DNA of 39,830 nt from Clostridia bacterium (GTDB lineage Bacteria > Bacillota > Clostridia > Oscillospirales > UBA644). The notes under the pieces are model-generated. The model had not been told where the DNA came from. It did not search any database and saw nothing but the letters and a program-made list of their open reading frames with translations. Shown here in pieces: positions 30,859 through 39,265 of this stretch. The stretch is from the NCBI GenBank assembly GCA_017441125.1, contig JAFSAH010000023.1, positions 1 through 39,830 of the forward strand. The letters run 5' to 3'. Each line of letters opens with the position of its first letter. The stretch's first letter is position 1. The position numbers and the translations under genes are program-made.

Positions 30859-33474
30859 TTATTTAAGCATTTCTTCTACAGCTGCGATTGCTTCAGCGAT
30901 CTTAGAAGCGTCCTTGCCGCCTGCTGTAGCGCTGTCGGGACGACCGCCGCCGCCACCGCCGCAGATCATAGCTGCTTTCTTAACGATTGCGCCTGCGTTA
31001 GCTCCGTTCTTAACAGCGTCTTTGCCGCAAGCTGCCGCAATACCGACCTTTCCTGTTTCAGCGTCAACCGCAAAGAGAAGTGCGATACCATTGGAGTTCT
31101 TATCCTTAACTCTGTCACACATTTCACGGAGAACATCAGCTTTTGCATTGAGTGTTCCGCAAACGAATGTGTATTTACCCAAATCTTTGCCTGAATTTAT
31201 GAGAGACTCAAGCTGTGAAAGCGCCGCATTCGCCTGAATATCGGAAATCTGCTTCTGAAGAGCCTTAACTTCGTTTGTAACGATTTCAGCCTTGGAATCA
31301 ATATCGTTTATGCCGCACTTGAGGTTCTGCGCTGTTTTGGCGATAAGTTCGTTCTTTTCTTCAATATATTTGAGTACGTTTTCGCCTGTGAGAGCTTCAA
31401 TACGACGAACACCTGCCGCAACGCCCTGTTCTGCGATGATTTTGAACGCACCGATCATACCTGTGTTTTCAACGTGTGTACCGCCGCAAAGCTCTGTGGA
31501 AAGCTTGCCCATTTTAACAACTCTTACTGTATCACCGTATTTTTCGCCGAAGAGAGCCAATGCGCCTTCTTTTTTAGCGTCTTCAATAGCCATTTCTTTA
31601 ACGGAAACGGGAGTAGCTGTGAGAATACTTCTGTTTACTTCTTTTTCAACTTCTGCAATCTGCGCAGGAGTCATAGCTTCAAAGTGAGAGAAGTCAAATC
31701 TCATTCTGTGGCTGTCAACGTAAGAACCTGCCTGTGCGATATGGCTGCCGAGAACTTTTCTGAGTGCCGCCTGGAGAAGATGTGCTGAACTGTGGTTTCT
31801 CTTTGTTGCAAGACGTGCACATTCGCAAACTTCTGCTTTAACATTTGCACCGACTTCAATAACGCCGCTTTCAACTACGCAGTGGTGGATATAAATTCCG
31901 TTTATTTTCTTTGTATCGTTAACCTTAAGAACTGTTTCGTCCTTTGTGATCTTACCAACGTCGCCAACCTGACCGCCGCTTTCGCCGTAGAAGGGAGTTG
32001 TGTTGAGAACTACTTGAACTGATGCGCCCTGCGCTGCGGATTCTACTCTTTCGCCGTCAGCAATAACAGCAAGAACCTCTGCTTCTGCGGAAAGTGTCTC
32101 GTAACCTACAAATTCTGTTGTGGGAAGACCTTCAAGCTCTTCGTTGCCCTTCCATGCGGATGTGTCGGAAGAGCTTCTTGCATTTCTTGCTCTCTGACGC
32201 TGTTCAACCATAAGCTCCTGGAACTTTTCTTCGTCAACGGTCATGCCCTTTTCTTCAAGGATTTCTTTTGTGAGGTCAAGGGGGAATCCGAATGTATCGT
32301 AAAGTCTGAAAGCGTCATCGCCGCTTACCACTTTACCGTCTGCCTTTTCAATAACTTCGGAAAGGATAGCAAGGCCGCTGTCAAGAGTCTGGTTGAATCT
32401 GTTTTCTTCGAGTTCGATAACTCTCTTGATATAATCAGCTTTTTCAACAAGGTCAGGATATGCTGCACCGCTTTCTCTGATAACAACGTCAACAAGTTCG
32501 CTGAGGAAGTGTTCGGATTTAATACCGAGGAGCTTTCCGTGACGAGCAGCTCTTCTGAGAAGTCTTCTGAGAACGTAGCCTCTGCCTTCGTTAGAGGGAA
32601 GAACGCCGTCGCAAACCATGAACGTTGTACTTCTGATGTGGTCGGTTACAACACGGAGAGAAACGTCAGTCTCGTGGGAATCTCCGTATTTCTTTGAGGA
32701 CATTTCGGAAAGACGTGCGGTTACGTTTTTAATAGTGTCAACGTCAAAGAGAGAGTCAACGCCCTGCATAATGCAAGCTAGTCTTTCAAGACCCATACCT
32801 GTGTCAATATTCTTCTTTTCAAGCTGTGTATAGTTGCCGTTGCCGTCGTTATCAAACTGTGTGAAAACGAGGTTCCAGAATTCAACGAATCTGTCGCAGT
32901 CACAACCAACTTTACAATCGGGTTTTCCGCAACCCTTTTCGGGACCTCTGTCAAAGTAAATTTCAGAACAGGGACCGCAAGGACCTGAACCGTGTTCCCA
33001 GAAGTTATCTTCTTTTCCCATGCGTGTCATGTGAGAGGGATCTACGCCGATTTCTTTTGTCCAGATATCGTAAGCTTCATCGTCGTCAAGATAAACAGTA
33101 ACGTAAAGTCTGTCAACGGGGAGTTCCATAACTTTAGTTACAAATTCCCAAGCCCAGTTTATAGCTTCTCTCTTGAAATAGTCACCGAATGAGAAATTTC
33201 CGAGCATTTCAAAGAAAGTGCCGTGACGTGATGTTTTACCGACTCTTTCGATATCGGGTGTTCTGATACATTTCTGGCAAGTCGTAACTCTGTTGCGGGG
33301 AGGCTTCTGCTGACCTGTAAAATAAGGTTTCAACGGAGTCATTCCCGCATTTATAAGGAGAATGCTTTTGTCGTTTTGAGGTACGAGAGGAAAGCTGTCC
33401 ATTTTAAGATGACCTTTCGACTCGAAGAAGTTGAGATATTTTTCTCTTATCTCATTAAGTCCCATGTATTTCAT
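30859..33474 (-). CDS. alaS: alanyl-tRNA synthetase
   Basis: Class II synthetase of 871 residues charging tRNA-Ala, with cis-editing of Ser/Gly mischarges. Catalytic core: FFESKGH, GMTPLKPYFTG, CQKCIRTPDIERVG, FFEMLGNFSFGDYFK. Editing domain zinc ligands: HSSAH (about 560s) and CGGTH (about 660s). The C-Ala domain ends with the glycine-rich GGGGGGRPDSATAGG. Full length. Start ATG 33474 is ten bases after GGAGG; a second ATG at 33465 is farther. There is no T-box leader; it is the last member of the metK-to-alaS series, 19 bases after ispE. Confidence 0.97.
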   Translation of the reverse strand: MKYMGLNEIREKYLNFFESKGHLKMDSFPLVPQNDKSILLINAGMTPLKPYFTGQQKPPRNRVTTCQKCIRTPDIERVGKTSRHGTFFEMLGNFSFGDYFKREAINWAWEFVTKVMELPVDRLYVTVYLDDDEAYDIWTKEIGVDPSHMTRMGKEDNFWEHGSGPCGPCSEIYFDRGPEKGCGKPDCKVGCDCDRFVEFWNLVFTQFDNDGNGNYTQLEKKNIDTGMGLERLACIMQGVDSLFDVDTIKNVTARLSEMSSKKYGDSHETDVSLRVVTDHIRSTTFMVCDGVLPSNEGRGYVLRRLLRRAARHGKLLGIKSEHFLSELVDVVIRESGAAYPDLVEKADYIKRVIELEENRFNQTLDSGLAILSEVIEKADGKVVSGDDAFRLYDTFGFPLDLTKEILEEKGMTVDEEKFQELMVEQRQRARNARSSSDTSAWKGNEELEGLPTTEFVGYETLSAEAEVLAVIADGERVESAAQGASVQVVLNTTPFYGESGGQVGDVGKITKDETVLKVNDTKKINGIYIHHCVVESGVIEVGANVKAEVCECARLATKRNHSSAHLLQAALRKVLGSHIAQAGSYVDSHRMRFDFSHFEAMTPAQIAEVEKEVNRSILTATPVSVKEMAIEDAKKEGALALFGEKYGDTVRVVKMGKLSTELCGGTHVENTGMIGAFKIIAEQGVAAGVRRIEALTGENVLKYIEEKNELIAKTAQNLKCGINDIDSKAEIVTNEVKALQKQISDIQANAALSQLESLINSGKDLGKYTFVCGTLNAKADVLREMCDRVKDKNSNGIALLFAVDAETGKVGIAAACGKDAVKNGANAGAIVKKAAMICGGGGGGRPDSATAGGKDASKIAEAIAAVEEMLK

Positions 33475-33493
33475 TTCTCTGATTCCTCCTGAA

Positions 33494-34360
33494 TCATATA
33501 AACCGACACATTGTGCCGAAAATTATTTTTTTATTATGTTTTGCGGCTTCAAGAGCCTCAGCCGCCTTATTTACGTTTGTGAAAATCCCGAATACCGCAG
33601 AGCCGCTGCCTGTCATCATCGAGGAAACAGCACCTTTTTCAAGAAGCAATTTCTCTACTTCTTCTATTTCGGGGCAAAGAGTTTTTGCCGCAGGCTCAAG
33701 CATATTCGTTATTAATTTGAATGAATTGATATCTCCTTTTGATATCTCTGCCAAAAACTTTTCGGTAGAAGCTTCAGGGAGACTCTCCTTTGGAAGATTA
33801 TCAAAAATTTTGTATATATTTACCGTTGGAAGCTCTGCTTCCGGTTTTAAAATAACCAAAGAGGTTTCCGGATAGGGGAGTTTCAGTTCTGTCAGCTTTT
33901 CACCGATTCCTTCGGCTAACTGTGTTCCGCCTTTTATGAAAAAAGGAACGTCTGCACCTAATTTTACGCCGATTTTTTCCAATTCTTCATTGGACGCGTT
34001 TACTTCAAGCAATTTATTCAAGGCTTTCAGTGTTTCCGCGCAATCCGAGCTTCCGCCTCCGAGGCCTGCTCCCGAAGGGATATTCTTTTTCAGCTCAATG
34101 GAAATTTTTTTATTTTTTATCCCGTATTTTTCCGTAAAGGACGCGGCGGCTTTCCAACAGAGATTTCTCTCGTCACAAGGTACATTGGACGCATCGCAGG
34201 TAAGCTCTATTTCGTTTTTATCACTTTCGGAAATTTGGATTTCCAATTCATCATGAAGTGATACCGTTTGAAAGACAGAACAGAGCTCATGGTAACCGTC
34301 TTCGCGGATTTTCGGAATATCGAGAGTTATATTTATTTTTGCGTAAGCTTTTATTTTCAT
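33494..34360 (-). CDS. ispE: 4-diphosphocytidyl-2-C-methyl-D-erythritol kinase
   Basis: GHMP kinase of 288 residues, fourth enzyme of the MEP isoprenoid pathway: ATP-dependent phosphorylation of CDP-ME. The N-terminus KAYAKINITLDI is diagnostic. The ATP loop is IPSGAGLGGGSSDCAETL, and the GHMP C-terminal motif is SSMMTGSGSAVFGIF. It overlaps the aminotransferase gene by four bases (ATGA). With dxs in the window it shows that the organism makes isoprenoids through MEP. Confidence 0.96.
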   Translation of the reverse strand: MKIKAYAKINITLDIPKIREDGYHELCSVFQTVSLHDELEIQISESDKNEIELTCDASNVPCDERNLCWKAAASFTEKYGIKNKKISIELKKNIPSGAGLGGGSSDCAETLKALNKLLEVNASNEELEKIGVKLGADVPFFIKGGTQLAEGIGEKLTELKLPYPETSLVILKPEAELPTVNIYKIFDNLPKESLPEASTEKFLAEISKGDINSFKLITNMLEPAAKTLCPEIEEVEKLLLEKGAVSSMMTGSGSAVFGIFTNVNKAAEALEAAKHNKKIIFGTMCRFI

Positions 34361-35526
34361 GTATTGTGGTTTATATATTTATCAAGTCTGTCCATGGCTT
34401 TTTTCAGATGTTCCATTGAGTATGCGTAGGAAATTCTGACAAAGCCCTCACCGTTTTCTCCGAATGCATTACCCGGAACGACTGCAACCTTTTGTTTGTT
34501 TAAAAAGTCCGTGCAGAACTCCTCGGATGTTGGTGCAAATTTTGAAACGTTCGGGAAAACATAGAAAGCACCTAATGGCTCAAAGCAGGGAATTCCCATA
34601 CTGCTGAATGAATCCAAAAGATATCTTCTTCTCATATTATAATGCATTTTCATTTCTTCGATATCTTCATCGCCGTTTCGGAGCGCTTCAATTGCGCCGT
34701 ATTGGCTTGTAGTCGGAGCGGACATTATTCCGTATTGATGTATTTTCAACGTGCTGCCGAGAATCTCTTTCGGACCGCAAACAAAACCCATTCTCCAACC
34801 CGTCATTGCGTAAGTTTTGGAAAAACCGTTGACAATAATGGTTCTGTCGTACATACCGGGTGTACACGCAAAAGAATTCGGTTTATCTGTGTTATAACAA
34901 AGTTCCGCATAGATTTCATCTGCAAGAACAATTATATTTGTACCAGAAAGCACTTTCGCTATTTCCTCATAATCTTTTGCTGTCATCAATGCTCCGGTAG
35001 GATTATTGGGATAGGGAAGAATGAGAAGCTTCGTTTTTGGAGTAATTGCGTTTTTCAAAACCTCGGGGTTTATTTTGAAGTTATCTTTTTCATAGGTCGG
35101 AAGATTTACGGGTTTTCCTCCTGCAAGAATTGTAAGGGGAGAGTAGCACACAAATGAGGGCTCGGGAATAATAACTTCATCTTCGGGACCGATAACGGTA
35201 CGAATCACCGCATCAAGACCTTCGCTTCCGCCCACGGTAATTACCACTTGAGATTTCGGGTCATATTTGAGACCGAATCGTCTTTCCATATATATGGAAA
35301 CTTCTTCTCTTAACTCCATAAGACCTGCATTGGAGGTGTATCTTGTCATACCTTTTTGCAGAGACTCTATTGCCGCCTGTCTTATGTGCCAAGGGGTTTT
35401 AAAATCAGGTTCGCCCACACCCAAAGAGATACAACCTTCAATAGAATCTGCAAGGTCAAAAAATTTTCTGATACCTGAAGGTTTCATACTTTTGACTTTG
35501 TCGAGAAGTATATTATCGAAATTCAT
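34357..35526 (-). CDS. class I/II pyridoxal-phosphate aminotransferase
   Basis: Fold-type I aminotransferase of 389 residues, aspartate-aminotransferase-like (PatA/AraT group). Visible: ISLGVGEPDFKTPWHIR, LPYPNNPTGALM (substrate Asn), VLADEIYAELCY (PLP Asp and Tyr), NGFSKTYAMTGWRMGF with the Schiff-base Lys, and GEGFVRISYAYS with the carboxylate-binding Arg. The amino acid used cannot be fixed from sequence; Asp, aromatic acids or methionine salvage are possible. Six bases separate it from the Lrp-type regulator upstream, a frequent pairing that suggests the regulator senses a related amino acid. Confidence 0.92.
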   Translation of the reverse strand: MNFDNILLDKVKSMKPSGIRKFFDLADSIEGCISLGVGEPDFKTPWHIRQAAIESLQKGMTRYTSNAGLMELREEVSIYMERRFGLKYDPKSQVVITVGGSEGLDAVIRTVIGPEDEVIIPEPSFVCYSPLTILAGGKPVNLPTYEKDNFKINPEVLKNAITPKTKLLILPYPNNPTGALMTAKDYEEIAKVLSGTNIIVLADEIYAELCYNTDKPNSFACTPGMYDRTIIVNGFSKTYAMTGWRMGFVCGPKEILGSTLKIHQYGIMSAPTTSQYGAIEALRNGDEDIEEMKMHYNMRRRYLLDSFSSMGIPCFEPLGAFYVFPNVSKFAPTSEEFCTDFLNKQKVAVVPGNAFGENGEGFVRISYAYSMEHLKKAMDRLDKYINHNT

Positions 35527-35532
35527 ATCTTT

Positions 35533-36021
35533 TTATAGCTCCACCATTTGTCTGTCATCTTTTTCCTGAGCCTCAAAAATAAGTTCTTTATCTTTGTATT
35601 TATTGAGAACAAAATGAGTTGCAGTTCCCGTAACACCGTCTATTACGGAAAGCTTTTCAAAAACGAACATTGCAACTTCTTTCATGCTTTTGCCTTCAAG
35701 AATTACTGCGAGGTCAAAACCGCCTGACATAAGGTAGCAGGAAACAACTTCGGGAAATGCGCAAATTTGACGTGCAACCTGAGTGAAGCCTTCACCTTTA
35801 ATGGGCTGAACTTTAATTTCAATGATTGCTGAAACGTATTCTCTGGGAGTTTTATCCCAATTTATAAGTGCTTTATATCCGAGAATAACTCCTTCATTTT
35901 CGTAATCTTCGATTATTTTATCAACTTCTTCTACCGTCATACCCACAGCATCTGCGATGTTTTTATGCGTAAAATGAGCATTTTCTTCGAGAAGTCTCAG
36001 TATTTTTTCATTTTTATCCAT
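35533..36021 (-). CDS. Lrp/AsnC-family transcriptional regulator
   Basis: Feast/famine regulator of 162 residues. N-terminal HTH: EKILRLLEENAHFTHKNIADAVGMTVEEVDKIIEDYENEGVI, the standard Lrp pattern. C-terminal RAM ligand-binding domain: YVSAIIEIKVQP, EVVSCYLMSGGFDLAVILEGKSM. Binding of an amino acid probably changes its oligomer. It lies inside the operon directly before the aminotransferase, so it may control this message; no operator could be identified. Confidence 0.93.
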   Translation of the reverse strand: MDKNEKILRLLEENAHFTHKNIADAVGMTVEEVDKIIEDYENEGVILGYKALINWDKTPREYVSAIIEIKVQPIKGEGFTQVARQICAFPEVVSCYLMSGGFDLAVILEGKSMKEVAMFVFEKLSVIDGVTGTATHFVLNKYKDKELIFEAQEKDDRQMVEL

Positions 36022-36040
36022 TTATATGGCACCTCTTAAC

Positions 36041-36856
36041 TCAGATTTTTTCAAATGTGGGCTTCATTTTTCTGAATTTTGAAACGTACTTAAAACCTGC
36101 CTCTTTCAATATTTCCGTTGCGTCGTCGATATTTTTACCCACAGCGTCGGGAGTATGTCCGTCGCTTCCTGTGGTCATTATTTCGCCGCCCAACTCACGG
36201 AACATTTTTGTATAACGAAGATGGAAATTCCAGTCCTCTTTTGATTTATTATAGCTTTTTTCGCTTATATTTATTTCGATACCTTTTCCGTTTTGAGCAA
36301 CAAGCTTCAGTATTTGAGCCATTTCGGCATCATATTTTTTGTAATCCAAGTCAAAACCCTGAGCTTTGATATATCTTAAGGGGTAATATATATGACCGAG
36401 CACGCAGAAAAGATTTTGTTCCGCTATTTCATAGATTTCCATAAGGTAATCCCTGAAAGTTTTATCAATATCTCTTTCGGGATAATTGAGAAGGCTGAAA
36501 TCGTATTCTTTTCTCATATTGTGCAGAGAGCAAATTATAAAATCCCATTCATGGCTTTCAAGAATCATTTTTGCGCGTTCAGGTTCCTGATTTGCCTGAC
36601 CCAACTCCAGACCTATACCGAAATCAAGACCGCTTGTGTCTCTGAAATTCTTTATATAATTCCAATACCCTTCATGGTCAAATAAAGGTCTTATGGGCAT
36701 TTCCGGAGGGGTTGCGGATTCAAGATTACATTCGCAATGCTCTGTGAAAATTATATCGTTTATTCCTTTTTCCTTGGCTGCGTTGAATTGATCCAAATAC
36801 TCTGTGGTTGAGTCAAAGGAAAATTTTGCATGAACATGGTAGTCTACTTTATACAT
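36041..36856 (-). CDS. PHP-family histidinol-phosphatase-like hydrolase (HisJ/HisK)
   Basis: PHP-domain phosphoesterase of 271 residues. Metal ligands: DYHVHAKFSFDS (HxH), IIFTEHCECN, Glu of GIGLELGQ, CSLHNMR, LGHIYYPLRY, and SDGHTP at the end (TTGSDGHTPDAVG). These follow the histidinol phosphate phosphatase pattern. No other his genes are nearby, so another phosphate ester cannot be excluded. It overlaps metK by one base (TAATG), showing translational coupling. Confidence 0.87.
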   Translation of the reverse strand: MYKVDYHVHAKFSFDSTTEYLDQFNAAKEKGINDIIFTEHCECNLESATPPEMPIRPLFDHEGYWNYIKNFRDTSGLDFGIGLELGQANQEPERAKMILESHEWDFIICSLHNMRKEYDFSLLNYPERDIDKTFRDYLMEIYEIAEQNLFCVLGHIYYPLRYIKAQGFDLDYKKYDAEMAQILKLVAQNGKGIEINISEKSYNKSKEDWNFHLRYTKMFRELGGEIMTTGSDGHTPDAVGKNIDDATEILKEAGFKYVSKFRKMKPTFEKI

Positions 36857-37995
36857 TAATTTAACACAGCTTTCTTAAGTTCTTCAACTTTATCGCATTT
36901 TTCCCAAGCAACACCCAGGTCTTCTCTTCCCATGTGACCGTAAGCTGCAAGTTTTTCGTAGATGGGCTTTCTGAGGTCAAGAGCTTTGATTATTTCTCTG
37001 GGACGAAGGTCAAATACTTTTTTAACAGCGTCCATAAGCTTTTCTTCGTCTACGTTTCCTGTTCCGAAAAGGTCAATATATACGGATACGGGTTCTGCCA
37101 CACCGATAGCATAAGCCAACTGAACTTCACATTTTTTAGCAAATCCTGCTTTTACAATATTCTTTGCTATATATCTTGCCATATAAGCGGCACTTCTGTC
37201 AACCTTTGTGGGGTCTTTACCGGAGAATGCACCGCCGCCGTGACGTGAGTATCCGCCGTATGTATCAACAATTATCTTTCTTCCTGTAAGACCGCTGTCT
37301 CCCTGAGGTCCGCCGATAATAAACTGACCTGTGGGGTTAACGAGAATCTTTGTGTTTTCGTCCATAAGATTCTGAGGAATTACACGTTTGATAACTTCGT
37401 TTATGATTCCTTCTTTGATAGCCGCCTGACTTACAATGGGACTGTGCTGTGTAGAAATTACGATTTCTTCAATTCTGACGGGCTTGTCCTCGTCATATTC
37501 TACAGTTACCTGGGTTTTACCGTCAGGGCGGAGGAAACCGAGAATATTTTCTTTACGAACGAGAGTAAGTCTTTTTGCCAATTCCTGCGCATAGTATATT
37601 GGCATGGGCATAAGAGTATCGGTTTCGTCGCAAGCGTAGCCGAACATCATACCCTGGTCACCTGCGCCGTCTCTGTCAACGCCCATAGCGATATCGGATG
37701 ACTGCTCGTCTATTGCTGTGAGTACGGAGCAGGTTGCGCTGTCAAAGCCGTATTTTGCTCTGTCGTAACCGATTCTCTTGATAACGTCTCTTGCTATTTT
37801 AGGAATTTCCACATAGCAGTTTGTAGTTATTTCACCCATGATGAGGACCATACCTGTGGTAACGCAAGTCTCACAGGCAACTCTCGCCATGGGGTCTTCT
37901 TTTATGATAGCGTCAAGAACGGCGTCAGATATCTGGTCGCAAATTTTGTCGGGATGTCCTTCTGTAACTGATTCCGATGTGAAATACTTTTTCAT
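36856..37995 (-). CDS. metK: S-adenosylmethionine synthetase
   Basis: Makes SAM from methionine and ATP; 379 residues, near the usual 380-400. Motifs: [20 protein letters not shown] (ATP/methionine site), [12 protein letters not shown] (the diagnostic signature), [40 protein letters not shown] (second signature). ATG 37995 lies nine bases after AGGGG; the ATG at 38013 lies before that site. It is the first gene of the minus-strand run reaching alaS. The leader contains no SAM riboswitch that I can see, unlike many Firmicutes metK genes. Confidence 0.97.
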   Translation of the reverse strand: MKKYFTSESVTEGHPDKICDQISDAVLDAIIKEDPMARVACETCVTTGMVLIMGEITTNCYVEIPKIARDVIKRIGYDRAKYGFDSATCSVLTAIDEQSSDIAMGVDRDGAGDQGMMFGYACDETDTLMPMPIYYAQELAKRLTLVRKENILGFLRPDGKTQVTVEYDEDKPVRIEEIVISTQHSPIVSQAAIKEGIINEVIKRVIPQNLMDENTKILVNPTGQFIIGGPQGDSGLTGRKIIVDTYGGYSRHGGGAFSGKDPTKVDRSAAYMARYIAKNIVKAGFAKKCEVQLAYAIGVAEPVSVYIDLFGTGNVDEEKLMDAVKKVFDLRPREIIKALDLRKPIYEKLAAYGHMGREDLGVAWEKCDKVEELKKAVLN

Positions 37996-38050
37996 TTTGA
38001 AATTCCCCTTCATGTGGATTTTTTGTATTTATAAATAGTTTAATAATTCA

Positions 38051-38066
38051 ATAAGTATATACTTAT
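38051..38066. promoter_or_regulatory. perfect 16-bp palindrome in the metK leader
   Basis: ATAAGTATATACTTAT is its own reverse complement. It covers about +7 to +22 of the predicted metK transcript, a usual place for a repressor operator. An AT-rich palindrome can arise by chance. Confidence 0.5.
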
Positions 38067-38079
38067 AGCTTTACACTTT

Positions 38080-38108
38080 ATTGTATCATATTTTTCTCGA
38101 ATTGTAAA
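38080..38108 (-). promoter_or_regulatory. metK promoter
   Basis: Minus strand: TTTACA (38103-38108), 17-base spacer, TACAAT (38080-38085). Start near 38073; leader about 78 bases. Confidence 0.8.
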
Positions 38109-38241
38109 CACTTTGGCTGTTCTTTTTAATCTTTCGTTAAACATTTTCGGAAAAAAGCCGTGAAAAAGCCATTGTTTTCTGAAAATACGGGGGTTGTGAA
38201 AAAACAAAATGTGACAAAAAGATTATATTTGAATTTTGTGG

Positions 38242-38270
38242 TTGAAAATAGCTGAAATTTATGATAAAAT
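38242..38270 (+). promoter_or_regulatory. promoter of the TIM-barrel isomerase gene
   Basis: TTGAAA (38242-38247), 17-base spacer, TAAAAT (38265-38270). Start near 38277, about 88 bases before the ATG. Confidence 0.7.
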
Positions 38271-38364
38271 CAAGATGAAAGAAATGGCTTTGATTCAAAG
38301 GAATACGGATCGTCAAGGCTGCAAAAATTTAAAAATATTACATTGAAATAAGGAGAAAACTAAA

Positions 38365-39216
38365 ATGAGTAATTTCAGTATCGGTATTATGGCTGACTCT
38401 CTTAAATTGAGTTTTGCCGACAGTATGAAAAAGGCCCGTGAATTGGGTGCAGACGGTGTTCAGATCTATGCTACTCACGGCGAAATGGCACCCGAAAACC
38501 TCACACCTGCGCTTATTGCGGAAAAACGCAGAATAATCGAAGATAACGGTCTTGTTGTCAGTGCGCTCTGCGGAGACCTGGAGGGTCACGGATTCCAGAT
38601 TAAAGAAGATAATATCTGGAAGGTTGAAAAATCCAAGAGAATAGTTGACCTTGCTCTTGAGCTTGGCTCAAAGATAGTAACGACTCATATCGGCGTTATT
38701 CCCGACGAAAAGAACGACACGTATAAAATCATGCAGGAAGCCTGCAACGAGCTTGCTGAATATGCTGACAGCGTAGGCGCTTCATTTGCGGTTGAAACAG
38801 GTCCCGAAAAGGCTGTAATGCTCAAGGAATTCCTCGACAGTCTCTCCGCGCGCGGCGTAAAAGTAAACCTTGACCCCGCAAACCTCGTAATGGTAACGGG
38901 CGATGACCCCATTCAGGCAGTTTACACATTGAAAGATTATATCGTTCATACTCACGCAAAAGACGGTATCAAGCTCAAGGAAAGCGACAGACATGAAATT
39001 TACGGATTCTTTGCGCAGGGCGGTATCGGCGACTTGAGAATTTGGGAATACTTCACGGAAGTACCTCTCGGCGAGGGTAAGGTAAACTTCCCCAAATACA
39101 TCGCAGCGCTTAAGGATATCGGCTACAACGGCTTCCTTACGATCGAAAGAGAAGTTGGCGCAGACCCCGCAAAGGATATCGGCATGGCTGTAAACTTCCT
39201 TAAGGGACTTATTTGA
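38365..39216 (+). CDS. sugar phosphate isomerase/epimerase (AP-endonuclease-2 TIM barrel)
   Basis: Xylose-isomerase-like TIM barrel of 283 residues. Visible strand-end motifs: [52 protein letters not shown] (metal Glu), [12 protein letters not shown] (metal Asp), [12 protein letters not shown] (metal His pair), and [11 protein letters not shown]. These are the usual metal and substrate ligands of this superfamily, which includes inositol, xylose and tagatose epimerases; the substrate is unknown. ATG follows AAGGAG. It has its own promoter. The lipoprotein gene starts 49 bases later and may be co-transcribed, since no terminator is visible. Confidence 0.9.
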   Translation: MSNFSIGIMADSLKLSFADSMKKARELGADGVQIYATHGEMAPENLTPALIAEKRRIIEDNGLVVSALCGDLEGHGFQIKEDNIWKVEKSKRIVDLALELGSKIVTTHIGVIPDEKNDTYKIMQEACNELAEYADSVGASFAVETGPEKAVMLKEFLDSLSARGVKVNLDPANLVMVTGDDPIQAVYTLKDYIVHTHAKDGIKLKESDRHEIYGFFAQGGIGDLRIWEYFTEVPLGEGKVNFPKYIAALKDIGYNGFLTIEREVGADPAKDIGMAVNFLKGLI

Positions 39217-39265
39217 TTTTTATATAGCGAGGATAATCTGCTTTTTACGAAGGAGGTTCCCGGAA

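Larger units (their letters stand above)
37996..38364. other. intergenic region with back-to-back promoters, palindrome and hairpin
   Basis: 369 bases without a gene. From left to right: metK leader with a 16-base palindrome (38051-38066), metK promoter, a long imperfect hairpin ATTTTCGGAAAA / TTTTCTGAAAAT (38143-38154 / 38175-38186, 20-base loop), the promoter of the isomerase gene, and its leader. Confidence 0.7.

Noticed and set aside
33475-33493. T-box leader before alaS
   Set aside because: Only 19 bases separate it from ispE; there is no room for a T-box.
37996-38100. SAM riboswitch in the metK leader
   Set aside because: None of the conserved S-box blocks is present, and the predicted leader is too short.
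38143-38186. Sixth member of the hairpin family
   Set aside because: The ATTTTCGGAAAA / TTTTCTGAAAAT hairpin has a 20-base loop and neither the G-rich arms nor the conserved C-rich tail; the similarity is limited to the A/T-rich stem.
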